The notes under the pieces were generated by a model. The model had not been told where the DNA came from, made no database searches, and saw nothing but the letters and a program-made list of their open reading frames with translations. Shown in pieces: positions 19,201 through 27,743 of a stretch of DNA of 64,000 bases (positions are counted from its first letter, which is position 1; the number at the start of each line of letters is the position of its first letter). This DNA comes from Thiomargarita sp. (GTDB taxonomy: Bacteria > Pseudomonadota > Gammaproteobacteria > Beggiatoales > Beggiatoaceae), in assembly GCA_020721005.1 (NCBI GenBank), contig DYNP01000001.1:280894-344893 (forward strand), given 5' to 3'. Both the position numbers and the translations under genes were made by a program.

Positions 19201-22200
19201 TTGACTGTTAGGGAATGGATTTTTAACGAGATAACGAGCAGTCTCCCCAATTGCATATTGTTCTTGTTCAGGCTTGATTTCCAAGGCATTTCCTGGAGTA
19301 GTTTCCCAGACCACTTGGTCTTTACCCAAAGCCCATTGATAGAGTTGTGTGGAATGGGCACGACCTTGACTGTCCTGAATGCTGGCAGTAACTTGATAAT
19401 CTCCCGATTTGGGCGGCACAAATTCGCAAGGTGTGCCTTCCAAAGAGGAGGTTATTTGACATTGGGCAACTGTTTGCCATTCGTGCTGATATTGGGTCAA
19501 ATAGGCGTTGCCAGCTCCTTTGACTTGAGCCGCTTTGGTCACTTTATGAGCAATTTTGACTTGAATGGGAATGTCCTTGAGGGGTTGACCGTTGGCATCG
19601 ACTACCATGGTGAGAATCTTGGCATTTTGTTGAGCGGTGAGCAACCAACTGGTTTCTTTAAGTCCCACAAAACGATCTCTTCCCACATAGTTGGCTGTGA
19701 CCCGGTTGGCCACATCTTTGCCGCGTTCGTCTCGCACTGTGCTTTCTACAATTAGTTGACCATACAAGACTTTAGATTTGGCAGGCAAGGTAAATTCTGT
19801 CAATAATTTGCCTTGATCATCATTGTTTTTTTCGGTGGAATGAACAGTCTCATCATTGGCTTTTTCCACAAAAACGTCAAAACTAAATCCTTTAGCCTTG
19901 GCAGGTTGCAAAGGATATTGTTGCAAAACAGCCTGTACCTTGTTGTGTGCATCTGTGTAGGGACCACCAGCATGTAAGGTGGCTAGGGTTTCCACTTTGA
20001 CGGTTTGACCTTGATGAAAGAGAGTGCCATTGAGTTGAGTTTGCACCTTAAAAGGAGAAGGGGTGAAATCACTGATCAGCACTTGCATGGGCTGCCAAGT
20101 TTCTTCTGTAAAATCAGCAGATAACTGAAATTGATACCAGCCCACTGCAGCGGTTTTGGGCAAGGTAAATTCACCAGAGAGACCACCAAATTCCGAGAGG
20201 GTCAGGTTGGCTTTTTGATGAACCACTTGGTCTTTGGGATCAATGATTTTTAGGGTGTAAGATTTGCGAGGAGCGGAAATAAAGTGACGATGACCTTGGT
20301 CCCGAACCCAGAGTTTGTATTGCAAGGTGTCGCCGACTTTATAGAGGCCTTGAGCGGTCGTTCCCCAAGTGTGTATATGTCCATATTGGGAACGAGTATA
20401 AGGGTAAAGTTCGTAGTCTCCCTGGACAATGTCACTCATATTGACTTGGAAGTTATAGTCTAAAGGCAATAGCACAACAGCGTCTTCTTTTTGACAACGG
20501 ATAGAAAAATGAGGTTTATCTTTGTCGTAGGATTCAAGGACTTCCAGTTTGGGATCAAATTGCTGAGTGCCGGGCAAATAGGCTAGACCTTGTGCATCGG
20601 TAGTGACAGTCTCTAAAACTTTAGGAGTGTATTTTTTGGTTTGATAGCTATTTTTTTGGAGAGTACATTGAGCATTGGGAACGGGTTGACCTTGGGCTAA
20701 ATCGGTGAGCCAAAGCAGGGTGTTGTGATGACCGACTTTGGCTTGTATTTGAAAGGGTGTCACTTGAGCCCAAAACCAATTTTGTTCGGGAGCTTCGGCA
20801 TTGTTAAGGTTGGGTTGGGTGGTAAAATAGCCTTGGATCACGCCATTTTTGGTGGGTAGCAGTTCTCGGATTCTCAAGGGCATGCGGAAAGTAATATCTT
20901 GTACTTTGGGAATTTTGAGGGTTTTGCGTTTTGCGGCAGACCAGTTTTGAGGGCCGAGCAGATGATAATTTAGGGTAAGTTCAGTAAGGTTGGTAATATA
21001 AATCGGCAATTCGCTGTCCACGCCTTGTTCCAAAATGGAGAATTCGTGTTCAAATTGGTGACGAGGGGCTCTGTGATCGGTGGCAAATTGAAAGTTGATG
21101 GGTTGAGTGAGGGAACGCCCAAATTGGTCTTGAAAAGCGGTTAGGTTATCAGCTTGCAGTTGGTAGATTTGATAGGCTTTTAAGACTTCAGGTAACCAAA
21201 TCCGATAATTTTCTTCTTTGTCGTAGTAACGGTCCAGATAGTTGTGACGAGTATATCCTTCCCAGGGGTCATAGTCATGGCGCCCCCCGGCTAAATCAGG
21301 GGTGATACGCAGGTGTTGTTTGATCATGTCTAAAGAGACTGGAGAAGAGAATATCAAATAGACACCTTGTACTGGATCGCAACGATGGGAACTGGTTTTT
21401 TGTTGCAAGGAGAATGTAATTTCTTCATCTTTGAGGTTGGTGCAACGTACTCCCAGGAAGGTAAATTCTGGGAATGTATCTAACTTGGTTTCTTCTCGAT
21501 CTTCAGTGCCCAGCAATTCTCCATAGGGACTTTGTAAACCAGGTTCGACTTTGAGTGTGACAGTGGTATTGAGTGGCAATTCTTGTTGGGGAGAGATCAG
21601 CCAAACAGAGGCCAGAGTGGGGTCTTTAGGAGGTGGGGTACCTTCTTCTTGCAGTTGTTCAATTTGCAGTGCCACCCGGTTTCCATCGGGTTGGGTAAAG
21701 TAAAGGTGTTTGGCGACCGAATCTTGAAAAATGGGTTGGTTAAAATGCACTTGGAGCACCGGAGTACCTGGAGTGTGCCACACTTGGAACATGCTAAAAG
21801 CCAGTTTGGGTCTTTGGGTTTCAAAGTGATGGGTGATGGGTTTGGTGAGTTGTAATTTTTTGGCCGCATTCCAAATATGGGGGGAGATTGTGATTTGGTA
21901 ACGAGTGGCTAATTTCAGAGCATGCTCATCTCCCAATTGGCAGGCCAAAGTGGTGGTGTTGAGCCAACGCCATTGGCACTTTAGGTTGGGACTAACAGTG
22001 ATCGGAATGTTTTTAGGGGAACGAGTCATGTTTCCCAAGGGAACTACAGGTTGATTAAAAGTAAAGGTGAGTTGGCGCTCTTCTTCAACATCTTCGCCAT
22101 CAGGGGTTATTCTTAACAGTTCCAAAGGGGTGGGTGTTTGTAGGGAGGAAGTATCGGTAGGCGAGGAGTTTTCCTCAGCTCTACTGGGGATAATAAGTCC

Positions 22201-22239
22201 CTGGTAGAGGAGGAAAGTGAGGAGTAGGAAGTATCGCAT
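16276..22239 (-). CDS. Bacterial alpha-2-macroglobulin (YfhM-like) with thioester motif
   Basis: From ATG 22239 the protein is 1,987 residues with signal peptide MRYFLLLTFLLYQGLIIPSRAEE and no lipobox cysteine, so it should be soluble in the periplasm; an upstream ATG at 22308 is possible but would bury the signal. It has the macroglobulin domain series (MG1-MG6), the VPDNLTAWRVLALAVTPEDK segment before the thioester domain, and the thioester motif CWEQ in YPYQCWEQKL (Cys codon 17803-17805, about residue 1479). It ends with a receptor-domain-like region and YLPAGNYHLSYTAQVIAPGQ, as in YfhM/MagD relatives. The family traps attacking proteases in the periplasm. The usual partner pbpC is not adjacent; a peptidoglycan hydrolase gene lies upstream across a 690-base gap. 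Confidence 0.9.
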   Translation of the reverse strand: MRYFLLLTFLLYQGLIIPSRAEENSSPTDTSSLQTPTPLELLRITPDGEDVEEERQLTFTFNQPVVPLGNMTRSPKNIPITVSPNLKCQWRWLNTTTLACQLGDEHALKLATRYQITISPHIWNAAKKLQLTKPITHHFETQRPKLAFSMFQVWHTPGTPVLQVHFNQPIFQDSVAKHLYFTQPDGNRVALQIEQLQEEGTPPPKDPTLASVWLISPQQELPLNTTVTLKVEPGLQSPYGELLGTEDREETKLDTFPEFTFLGVRCTNLKDEEITFSLQQKTSSHRCDPVQGVYLIFSSPVSLDMIKQHLRITPDLAGGRHDYDPWEGYTRHNYLDRYYDKEENYRIWLPEVLKAYQIYQLQADNLTAFQDQFGRSLTQPINFQFATDHRAPRHQFEHEFSILEQGVDSELPIYITNLTELTLNYHLLGPQNWSAAKRKTLKIPKVQDITFRMPLRIRELLPTKNGVIQGYFTTQPNLNNAEAPEQNWFWAQVTPFQIQAKVGHHNTLLWLTDLAQGQPVPNAQCTLQKNSYQTKKYTPKVLETVTTDAQGLAYLPGTQQFDPKLEVLESYDKDKPHFSIRCQKEDAVVLLPLDYNFQVNMSDIVQGDYELYPYTRSQYGHIHTWGTTAQGLYKVGDTLQYKLWVRDQGHRHFISAPRKSYTLKIIDPKDQVVHQKANLTLSEFGGLSGEFTLPKTAAVGWYQFQLSADFTEETWQPMQVLISDFTPSPFKVQTQLNGTLFHQGQTVKVETLATLHAGGPYTDAHNKVQAVLQQYPLQPAKAKGFSFDVFVEKANDETVHSTEKNNDDQGKLLTEFTLPAKSKVLYGQLIVESTVRDERGKDVANRVTANYVGRDRFVGLKETSWLLTAQQNAKILTMVVDANGQPLKDIPIQVKIAHKVTKAAQVKGAGNAYLTQYQHEWQTVAQCQITSSLEGTPCEFVPPKSGDYQVTASIQDSQGRAHSTQLYQWALGKDQVVWETTPGNALEIKPEQEQYAIGETARYLVKNPFPNSQALITVERFGMLESRVETFNHSLEIVEIPIEPDHLPGFFISVTVVSPRVEKPVGADSVDLGKPAFRMGYVKTRVKDPYKELQVSIQTDKPSYKPGEKVTLNLQVVPRPLPTIPKTDSAISKSVTVPESVPTILAELLSDDPMVALLTPPAPPVKLAKSATVLSEKSTGEQMKKSPPIELTVTVLDEAVFDLLTQGRAYFDPYAGFYTLDSLDVSNYSLLMRLVGRQKFEKKGATPGGDGGLAGLDMRSLFKYVSYWNPDLPTDKQGNARIQFTVPDNLTAWRVLALAVTPEDKLGLGDITFKVNQPVEIRAILPNQIIQGDEFQAGFSVLNRTDQERDLSVELEVKGPIAEIATEQLQRQIKVAPFKRYTLWLPLKTTGLGTIEFKATAQDAQEHDALASRLEVQPPRALETVATHGSTLKEVVTEELQFPTAMQPEVGGVTVVTSSTILSDLEGAFRYIRDYPYQCWEQKLTKGMMAAHSRTLSAYLPDSFSWEQAETLITETLAETANYQAPNGGMTFWLPQDDYVSPYLSAYTALAFNWLRADGYAPPATVETALHDYLLTLLRRNNTLPQAYSREMASSVRAVALAALAPHAKISYNDIKRYRTHLDNMDLFSKALFLEAALQVEKTADIQKDVVKRLLSRAQQTAGKVVFQETLDTEHKHLLSSPLRTQCAILSSLVGYQAKDKKGITGDLPLHLARHIAQARRGEHWGNTQENLFCLQALAKYAKVYENQAPNLSVAGWLDEEVLGNSQFKTLSEAPVLFERALTAKDPGRAATVKLTREGQGRLYYSVRLSYSPTDEQAEAVDAGFEVQREYHVKRQEKWVLLQAPWQVKTGELVRVDLYVSTPAPRYFVVVDDPVPGGIEPVNRDLATSAKLGFDAKDGDYASESILLSQAGWQDAELGNDYFYHRELRHQAARFFADYLPAGNYHLSYTAQVIAPGQFKVMPTHVEEMYEPEVYGKSVPKHLKVTR

Positions 22240-22511
22240 AAGGTGATTCCTAAGGTATTTATAAGAGGGAAAAGGCAATTTTGAGTGATTGCCAAAGTGG
22301 TTGCTCATACTCTTTTAAAAGAGTTTAGCAGGGAAAATGGTCAAAAGATAGGGACAATACCTATTTTGGAACCTATCAGTTTAATTCTTTTGGACAACCA
22401 GTTTAGTCCTTTTAGGTAGTAGACAAACCATTTTATTCTGATATTCTTAATAATATACGAAAGGGCAAATTAAGAGATCATTGGTTTTATCTGAAGTCCT
22501 TTTGGGGGTTA

Positions 22512-22544
22512 CCCTGCTAGCTTAGGAGTTAGCGGGGTTTTTTT
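22512..22544 (+). terminator. Orphan rho-independent terminator on the plus strand
   Basis: CCCTGCTAGC and GTTAGCGGGG form a stem with a 6-base loop followed by seven T. No plus-strand gene precedes it: both neighbours are on the minus strand. It may end a small RNA starting in 22310-22500, or be decayed sequence. The rest of 22240-22929 has no credible gene. Confidence 0.65.
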
Positions 22545-22730
22545 ATGGGCGTCATCTACGGATGTCAATGGTAGAAATTATACCAGACTTTCAGCAGACT
22601 GCGGGTTGAAATTGTGCATTGTTCAACAATATGGTCGATTCTCTATCTTGAGCAATCATAAAAAATCCTTTGTAAAGGCAGGGGCAAATAAAATGCCAAT
22701 CATAAATCGGCGGATAAACAACTTTTCTAG

Positions 22731-22860
22731 TTCCCACGCTCTGCATGGGAATGCGTACAATGACACTCCGCATCATACAACAGGAAAAACTCTCTGTTCA
22801 ACATTTACCTACTCACATCGCATAGTTATGTCATACGTATTCCCACACAGAATGTGGGAA
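22731..22860. repeat. Two TTCCCA...TGGGAA hairpin repeats
   Basis: Hairpins at 22731-22752 (TTCCCACGC...GCATGGGAA) and 22840-22860 (TTCCCACA...TGTGGGAA) are about 90 bases apart. A perfect relative with 10-base arms lies at 42841-42870. They belong to a common type of dispersed intergenic palindrome. Open frames crossing them (22591-23046) look spurious. Confidence 0.7.
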
Positions 22861-22929
22861 CGAGAGAGAGTCATTCTCAAACCAATTAGTGCGTTAGCTA
22901 TAAAACCACGTTTTTGGTTCACGGTTTAT

Positions 22930-25479
22930 TTACGGTTGACATTTAGCCTCCACTGTAGCAGATCTGCTCACCGGTTGTTGAAATCGTACTTGTATCAATT
23001 CCCAACCTCCCGGGCTCACTTGATTGCTGGGAATGGTAATAGGTAAAATTTGGTTGCGATAAGAAATAGCTTCCTCAAAAGATTCATTCCACGCTTTCAC
23101 ATTCACATCCACCTTTTTTTCTGATTCTGACAAATCCGGTGCTGATAAGGTCAATTGGGAACAAATGGGATCAATTTGCCATTGAAAAAATACCATGGGT
23201 TTAGCAAGGGAGGGGTGTACAAAAGTCACATCTTGGAAAACTCCAAATGGCCAATCAATGCTGGTTGGGGTTTGTCCATATAAATGTTTAAACTGATGAC
23301 TGATCACAGAAGCATTGCCATGCCAAGTAAATTCTCCTTCCATCACTTGCGATTCTCCTCCCCCAACCTGATAAGTGCCAGTTGTTGGGGATTCTTCGGT
23401 ACATAAGGCTTCTAACCGGGCTTTTCGAGTCAAAGGCTGTAAAAAAGCCACTTTCACGACCATCCAACTTCCATCCAATAGAGAAAACTGAGTATTCTGT
23501 TCCCCTAATACAAAAGGCAGAGTCACCTTGCTAAAAGTAATATCAGTTTCTCGCAGATCCCAATTCCCAATTGTAATATCAACTCCCCTTTCTTTAATAT
23601 CTAAGGCAGGTGCAGTCAATTTCAGTCGAGTGCATCCATTTTTGCCAATTTGCCATTGAAACAGGGCTACCGGTTTTTCAGTGTTCACCGCATGCAATTG
23701 CACTGTATCTTGAGTGATCCCAAATGGCCAATCAGTGCCTCGGTTGGCCTCAGTTAGCAGTTGTCCATGATGGCTGAGCACGGAACCATTGCCATGCCAT
23801 ACAAAGGTTTGAATGGAGGTGACTGTCGATAAAGGGGCTAACACTTTGATCGTTTGTTCAGCATAACTTTTCCAAGTTCCCCCTATCAATGCATTGGCCC
23901 GCAGTGTGTAATTCCCCGCAGTTCGAATGGTGGCTGTGGCAAATTCAAACCAGTAATTTTGCCCAGGGGCCAAAGTTAAATTATCAACATATTTTGGGGT
24001 GCTGGTATTGGCCCAGTTGAGATCTGTTATAAATTCGCCATTCTCATTATAGAGACCAAGGCTCAAACGTTGTATGATAATCGGTTGATTGCCCGCGTTT
24101 TTGATCTTAAATTGGGCATCAAAATTGACCTGAGTGCCGGGGGCAGGCACGGCATGGATTGGATCTGCTTTTTTCCAAAAATCATAGACATTCAAACCTT
24201 GATCCAAATAATTTAACCATTTTTCCCAAGGCAGGGTACCAGGACAAGTGGTGGTTTTAATTTCATTATGACCCAGGATACCTGGGGCTTTAGAACGCAC
24301 TTTGGGAATTGAATATTGGGCCATGAAATAACTGGCCATTTTGGCAGAAGCTTCTAACAGCGCCGGTTGCCATGTGGTATTCCAACCGTTGGGATTGCTT
24401 AAAGTGACTTCATGTTCAACGCCAATAGAGCGTTGATTATAGCTCCACACTCCGGCATGCCAGGCGATGTGTTTGACTGGGACCACTTGGGTAATTTCCC
24501 CAGTGGCAGAAACGATGAAGTGAGCACTGGCTTTGGCTTGGCAGTTTTGAAACCAAGAAATGGCGCCGGCATAGGTGCCTTGACCGATCCAGTGATTGAC
24601 CCAGGTGTCAATATTGCGATTGGCTTCGGTGGTATAATTACAAGAGGTTAAACGACTGGCTGCCGGGGAATAATCGGCACTTCGAATTGCTCGAGACCCG
24701 GAACGTTGGTGTTCCAAGTTTACCTTAGGGTAACTGGGTAATAGAAGGGTTTCTTCCCATAAAGTTGATGATTTTGCCCCAGTTTGCAAAATTTGATAAT
24801 AACGTTGAGTTTGTAGGTCTCGTAAGGAGGCGCTGATCAGGCCAGTCAGATGGGCAACGGCTGGCCACCAGTCGATCAAATCAGAGGGAATATAGTCAAG
24901 TTGAGCGGCTTGGTGGGCTAACAGAGCCGCTGCCCCTCTAATATTGGCTTGAGGGTGGTTTTTTAAAATTTCTGGTTGTAATTTCAACAGGTTAGCCGCT
25001 TCAGTCAGGGTGTCAGCATAGTTGTTGTGGACCAGGTGCATGATGCCCCAACCTTGGTCAATGGAGGGACCAATTTGGGTCCAGTTGGTCTCTACAAAGG
25101 CAATGGCTTTGAGCAGCTCTGAAGGGACTTGAAATTCTTGGGCAGCTTGGTCAAAATAACGGTTGAGGGTGGCCACCGTGGGATGGGGACTTCGGAGATG
25201 TTGCCGCCAGTTTTGATAGTGTTCCCCATGACCGTGATGGTCATCATCAGTGTGTTGCGTAATGAAATCAATAATGGGATCTAGGTTGCGTTGTCGATAG
25301 TTTTCACCGTCTATGGTTAAGGATGTGACTCCCATAATTTCATCAATTTTTTCAATGTCTAAGAGTAAAAATTGTTCCGCATCAGGGGGTGAAGATTCTG
25401 TTCCCAATGGGTTAGCGAGGAGGGTTATGGGCAGCAGTAGGAATACGGACATGAGATAGGCCAAAATGGGTGCATACAT
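22930..25479 (-). CDS. Exported N-acetylmuramoyl-L-alanine amidase with lysozyme-like domain and duplicated C-terminal module
   Basis: ATG 25479 has CAGGAG upstream and starts a signal peptide (YLMSVFLLLPITLLANP); the frame is open to 25596. Of 849 residues, about 110-230 resemble a lysozyme/SLT fold with AIAFVETNWTQ (candidate catalytic Glu) and DQGWGIMHL. Next comes an Amidase_2/PGRP domain with zinc-ligand candidates in TWVNHWIG and GHNEIKTTTCPG (His, His, Cys as in T7 lysozyme). Then an Ig-like domain, and finally two copies of a module of about 130 residues beginning FVWHGNGSV and FTWHGNASV. It should cleave septal or damaged peptidoglycan, possibly both glycan and peptide bonds. The last module is unrecognised and may bind cell wall. 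The zinc-ribbon gene 77 bases upstream may share its transcript. Confidence 0.87.
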   Translation of the reverse strand: MYAPILAYLMSVFLLLPITLLANPLGTESSPPDAEQFLLLDIEKIDEIMGVTSLTIDGENYRQRNLDPIIDFITQHTDDDHHGHGEHYQNWRQHLRSPHPTVATLNRYFDQAAQEFQVPSELLKAIAFVETNWTQIGPSIDQGWGIMHLVHNNYADTLTEAANLLKLQPEILKNHPQANIRGAAALLAHQAAQLDYIPSDLIDWWPAVAHLTGLISASLRDLQTQRYYQILQTGAKSSTLWEETLLLPSYPKVNLEHQRSGSRAIRSADYSPAASRLTSCNYTTEANRNIDTWVNHWIGQGTYAGAISWFQNCQAKASAHFIVSATGEITQVVPVKHIAWHAGVWSYNQRSIGVEHEVTLSNPNGWNTTWQPALLEASAKMASYFMAQYSIPKVRSKAPGILGHNEIKTTTCPGTLPWEKWLNYLDQGLNVYDFWKKADPIHAVPAPGTQVNFDAQFKIKNAGNQPIIIQRLSLGLYNENGEFITDLNWANTSTPKYVDNLTLAPGQNYWFEFATATIRTAGNYTLRANALIGGTWKSYAEQTIKVLAPLSTVTSIQTFVWHGNGSVLSHHGQLLTEANRGTDWPFGITQDTVQLHAVNTEKPVALFQWQIGKNGCTRLKLTAPALDIKERGVDITIGNWDLRETDITFSKVTLPFVLGEQNTQFSLLDGSWMVVKVAFLQPLTRKARLEALCTEESPTTGTYQVGGGESQVMEGEFTWHGNASVISHQFKHLYGQTPTSIDWPFGVFQDVTFVHPSLAKPMVFFQWQIDPICSQLTLSAPDLSESEKKVDVNVKAWNESFEEAISYRNQILPITIPSNQVSPGGWELIQVRFQQPVSRSATVEAKCQP

Positions 25480-25556
25480 GGTATAGACTCCTGGTTGAGA
25501 AGGGTGGCAGAAATTGAATTGGTGGGGAATGAGGTTTAGAGAGGATAGAACGTTAT

Positions 25557-26003
25557 TTAAAGGGGAAATAAGATTTTTTGTCCAATTCCCCACCAAAAAG
25601 CAATGCCCAGTTGGGCAATGACCGCAACTCCAATGGCAAATTGTCCAAGAATGGCAGCGGCGATACCAAATTGGTTGATACTGAGCACCCCGATGCCAAA
25701 TTGGGCAATGTTGATGAATCCCATTCCAAATTGAGCAATGGCAACGAAGCCTTTGGCATATTGACCAATGGCGAGAATGCCTTTGGCAATTCTTTGTTTT
25801 TGTTGTTTATCTTGCCCAAAGGCAATGTGAATGAGGGGCATTCCAAAGAGTTGGCGGGAGGATTTGTATTCATAGCCCCAACCGTTCCAGTTAGGATTGG
25901 CGGGTGCCGGGACTCCACAATGGGGACAGGTGGGTGCTTCTTGACTGACAGAGTGTTGACAGTGTCGACAGGGGATGAGGGAGGGCATGGAGTGGTTTGA
26001 CAT
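25557..26003 (-). CDS. Zinc-ribbon protein with hydrophobic decapeptide repeats
   Basis: ATG 26003 has AAGGA about 8 bases upstream. The 148-residue protein starts with a four-cysteine zinc ribbon (CRHCQHSVSQEAPTCPHC), then a short Trp/Tyr-rich linker, then six 10-residue repeats of the form xxxIxQFGxG (ILAIGQYAKG, FVAIAQFGMG, FINIAQFGIG, VLSINQFGIA, AAILGQFAIG, VAVIAQLGIA) and ends FWWGIGQKILFPL. The repeats are uncharged and could form membrane segments or a small solenoid. Function is unknown to me. Two other long frames over the same bases (25553-26011 minus and 25578-26000 plus) arise from the repeats and are shadows. Confidence 0.75.
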   Translation of the reverse strand: MSNHSMPSLIPCRHCQHSVSQEAPTCPHCGVPAPANPNWNGWGYEYKSSRQLFGMPLIHIAFGQDKQQKQRIAKGILAIGQYAKGFVAIAQFGMGFINIAQFGIGVLSINQFGIAAAILGQFAIGVAVIAQLGIAFWWGIGQKILFPL

Positions 26004-26115
26004 GAGCACATTCCTTATCATTTGGATTTAAGATTCCGATCCAATCGGGAACTGAGGATTTTGTAGGGATCAGCAGTCTCTTTTAAATCGGATTCTTTTT
26101 ATTTTCAAGGATAAT

Positions 26116-27609
26116 TTAACTGGAGCGTTTGATTTCTCCTAGGGAATCTTTGGTGAGATGATCAAGTTGTTCCCCTTGGGCATTGATCAATTCCACAGAT
26201 AAGGGCATTTTTCCCAGGGCGTGAGTGGCGCAAGATAGGCAGGGGTCATAGGCGCGCACGGCGACTTCCAGGTGGTTGAGAAGACCTTCAGTTAAAGTTT
26301 GTCCTTCTAGATATTCGGCAGCGACTTGGCGAATGGCTTCATTCATGGCTTGGTTGTTATTGGTGGTGGAAACGATGAGATTGGCACGTTTGATTTTGTC
26401 GTCTTCGTCAATTTCATAGTGGTGGAATAGGGTGCCACGGGGGGCTTCGATGACACCAATACCTTCATTTCTGCGTTCCCGAGGAGCAACCAGGTCAGTG
26501 CCCAATGTGACTTGATCCAGGAGCAATTCTTTAATTCCTTCTGCAGAGTGTAGCAATTCGATCATGCGAGCCCAGTGGTAGGCGAGGCTGCTGTGGACAA
26601 AGCCACCTTCGGCTTGTTGCATGAATTCTTGACGTTCTTTTTCTGCCAATGGGGTTGGGATAAAGTCGCATAGGTTGATGCGGGCTAAAGGTCCCACTCG
26701 GTACCAGCCTTCTTCTTTGCCTTTGGAGACGATGAAGGGGAATTTCATATAGGACCAGGATTTGATTTCTTCGTGGAGGTAATCGCTGTATTGACAGTAA
26801 TTGACATGGTCAAAAATAGTTTGGCCTTGAGCATCTTTGGCTCGCAGCCCGCCATGGTATAGGTCGAGAGCGCCATCGGGACGAATGAGACTAAGCAGGT
26901 TGGAGCGAATGAAGCCAAATCGGTGGTGATAGTCAGCATTGGCTAGATAGACTTTTTTGATCAGATCAACTGCTCCTTGACTCCAAATGAGAATTTGATC
27001 AATCTCTTTGAGCAGAAATTCTCGATCTTGGGTTGTTAACGCTTTGTTGACTCCACCGGGAATGGCACAACTGCCATGGACTCGTTTACCTGAGACCACT
27101 CGGATCACTTCCTGTCCGTATTTCCGTAATTTGACTCCTTGCACGCCAATTTCAGGGTAATCTGCCAATACGCCCACGATGTTGCGATGGGCCACGTCAT
27201 CGTCAAAGCCAAACAGTAGATCGGGGGAGCAGAGGTGGAAAAAGTGCAGAGCGTGAGACTGTAACATTTGTCCCAAATGTAATAAACGACGGATGTTATC
27301 TGCAGTAGGGGGAAGATGTTCTGGAGTGACGCCAACCAGCATATCTACGGCTTTGGCTGCGGCCAGGTGATGACTGACTGGACAAATCCCACACAGACGT
27401 TGTACCATGACTGGAATTTCCCAGTAGGGTCGTCCTTGAATGAATTTTTCAAAGCCGCGAAATTCCACAATATGCAAACGGGCTTGGTGAATGTGATGGT
27501 CCTCGTCCATTAACAGGGTGATTTTACCATGTCCTTCAACCCGACTAATGGGTTCAATAACTACTCTTTTTAAGTTTTCTGGATGGGCAGCAGTTTCCAG
27601 TGAATTCAT
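26116..27609 (-). CDS. hoxH: NiFe hydrogenase large subunit, bidirectional NAD-linked type (HoxH)
   Basis: The 497-residue protein carries both NiFe site motifs: RLCGICPVSH (L1, Cys73 and Cys76) and DPCLSCATH (L2, Cys457, Cys460, His463). ISRVEGHGKITL at the start and the short DPCxSC form of L2 fit group 3 (HoxH-like) enzymes. Residues after His463 (ALGKMPLSVEL...) form the C-terminal extension normally removed by a HoxW-type protease after nickel insertion, so the maturation substrate is intact. It would need HoxY and a HoxEFU diaphorase, but none is adjacent: the upstream 500 bases are non-coding and the downstream gene is a zinc-ribbon protein. AAGAGG lies upstream of ATG 27609. Confidence 0.9.
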   Translation of the reverse strand: MNSLETAAHPENLKRVVIEPISRVEGHGKITLLMDEDHHIHQARLHIVEFRGFEKFIQGRPYWEIPVMVQRLCGICPVSHHLAAAKAVDMLVGVTPEHLPPTADNIRRLLHLGQMLQSHALHFFHLCSPDLLFGFDDDVAHRNIVGVLADYPEIGVQGVKLRKYGQEVIRVVSGKRVHGSCAIPGGVNKALTTQDREFLLKEIDQILIWSQGAVDLIKKVYLANADYHHRFGFIRSNLLSLIRPDGALDLYHGGLRAKDAQGQTIFDHVNYCQYSDYLHEEIKSWSYMKFPFIVSKGKEEGWYRVGPLARINLCDFIPTPLAEKERQEFMQQAEGGFVHSSLAYHWARMIELLHSAEGIKELLLDQVTLGTDLVAPRERRNEGIGVIEAPRGTLFHHYEIDEDDKIKRANLIVSTTNNNQAMNEAIRQVAAEYLEGQTLTEGLLNHLEVAVRAYDPCLSCATHALGKMPLSVELINAQGEQLDHLTKDSLGEIKRSS

Positions 27610-27743
27610 AATGGGGCACCTCTTAAGAAAAAAAATGAATCAGTTCATTGATTTTTTACTACATTCCTTAGTTTAGCTGACTCCATTCTTCAAAAAAAGG
27701 GAGAAAGTGTGATAAATTGATATCTTGTTGATCTTGAAGTGAC

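Noticed and set aside
22591..23046. 146-residue plus-strand frame (22606-23046) and 61-residue minus-strand frame
   Set aside because: They cross hairpin repeats and the end of the amidase gene and resemble no protein.
25553..26011. Two further long frames (25553-26011 minus and 25578-26000 plus) over the zinc-ribbon gene
   Set aside because: They arise because the 30-base periodic repeats keep other frames open; only the frame at 25557-26003 has the CxxC pairs and a ribosome-binding site.
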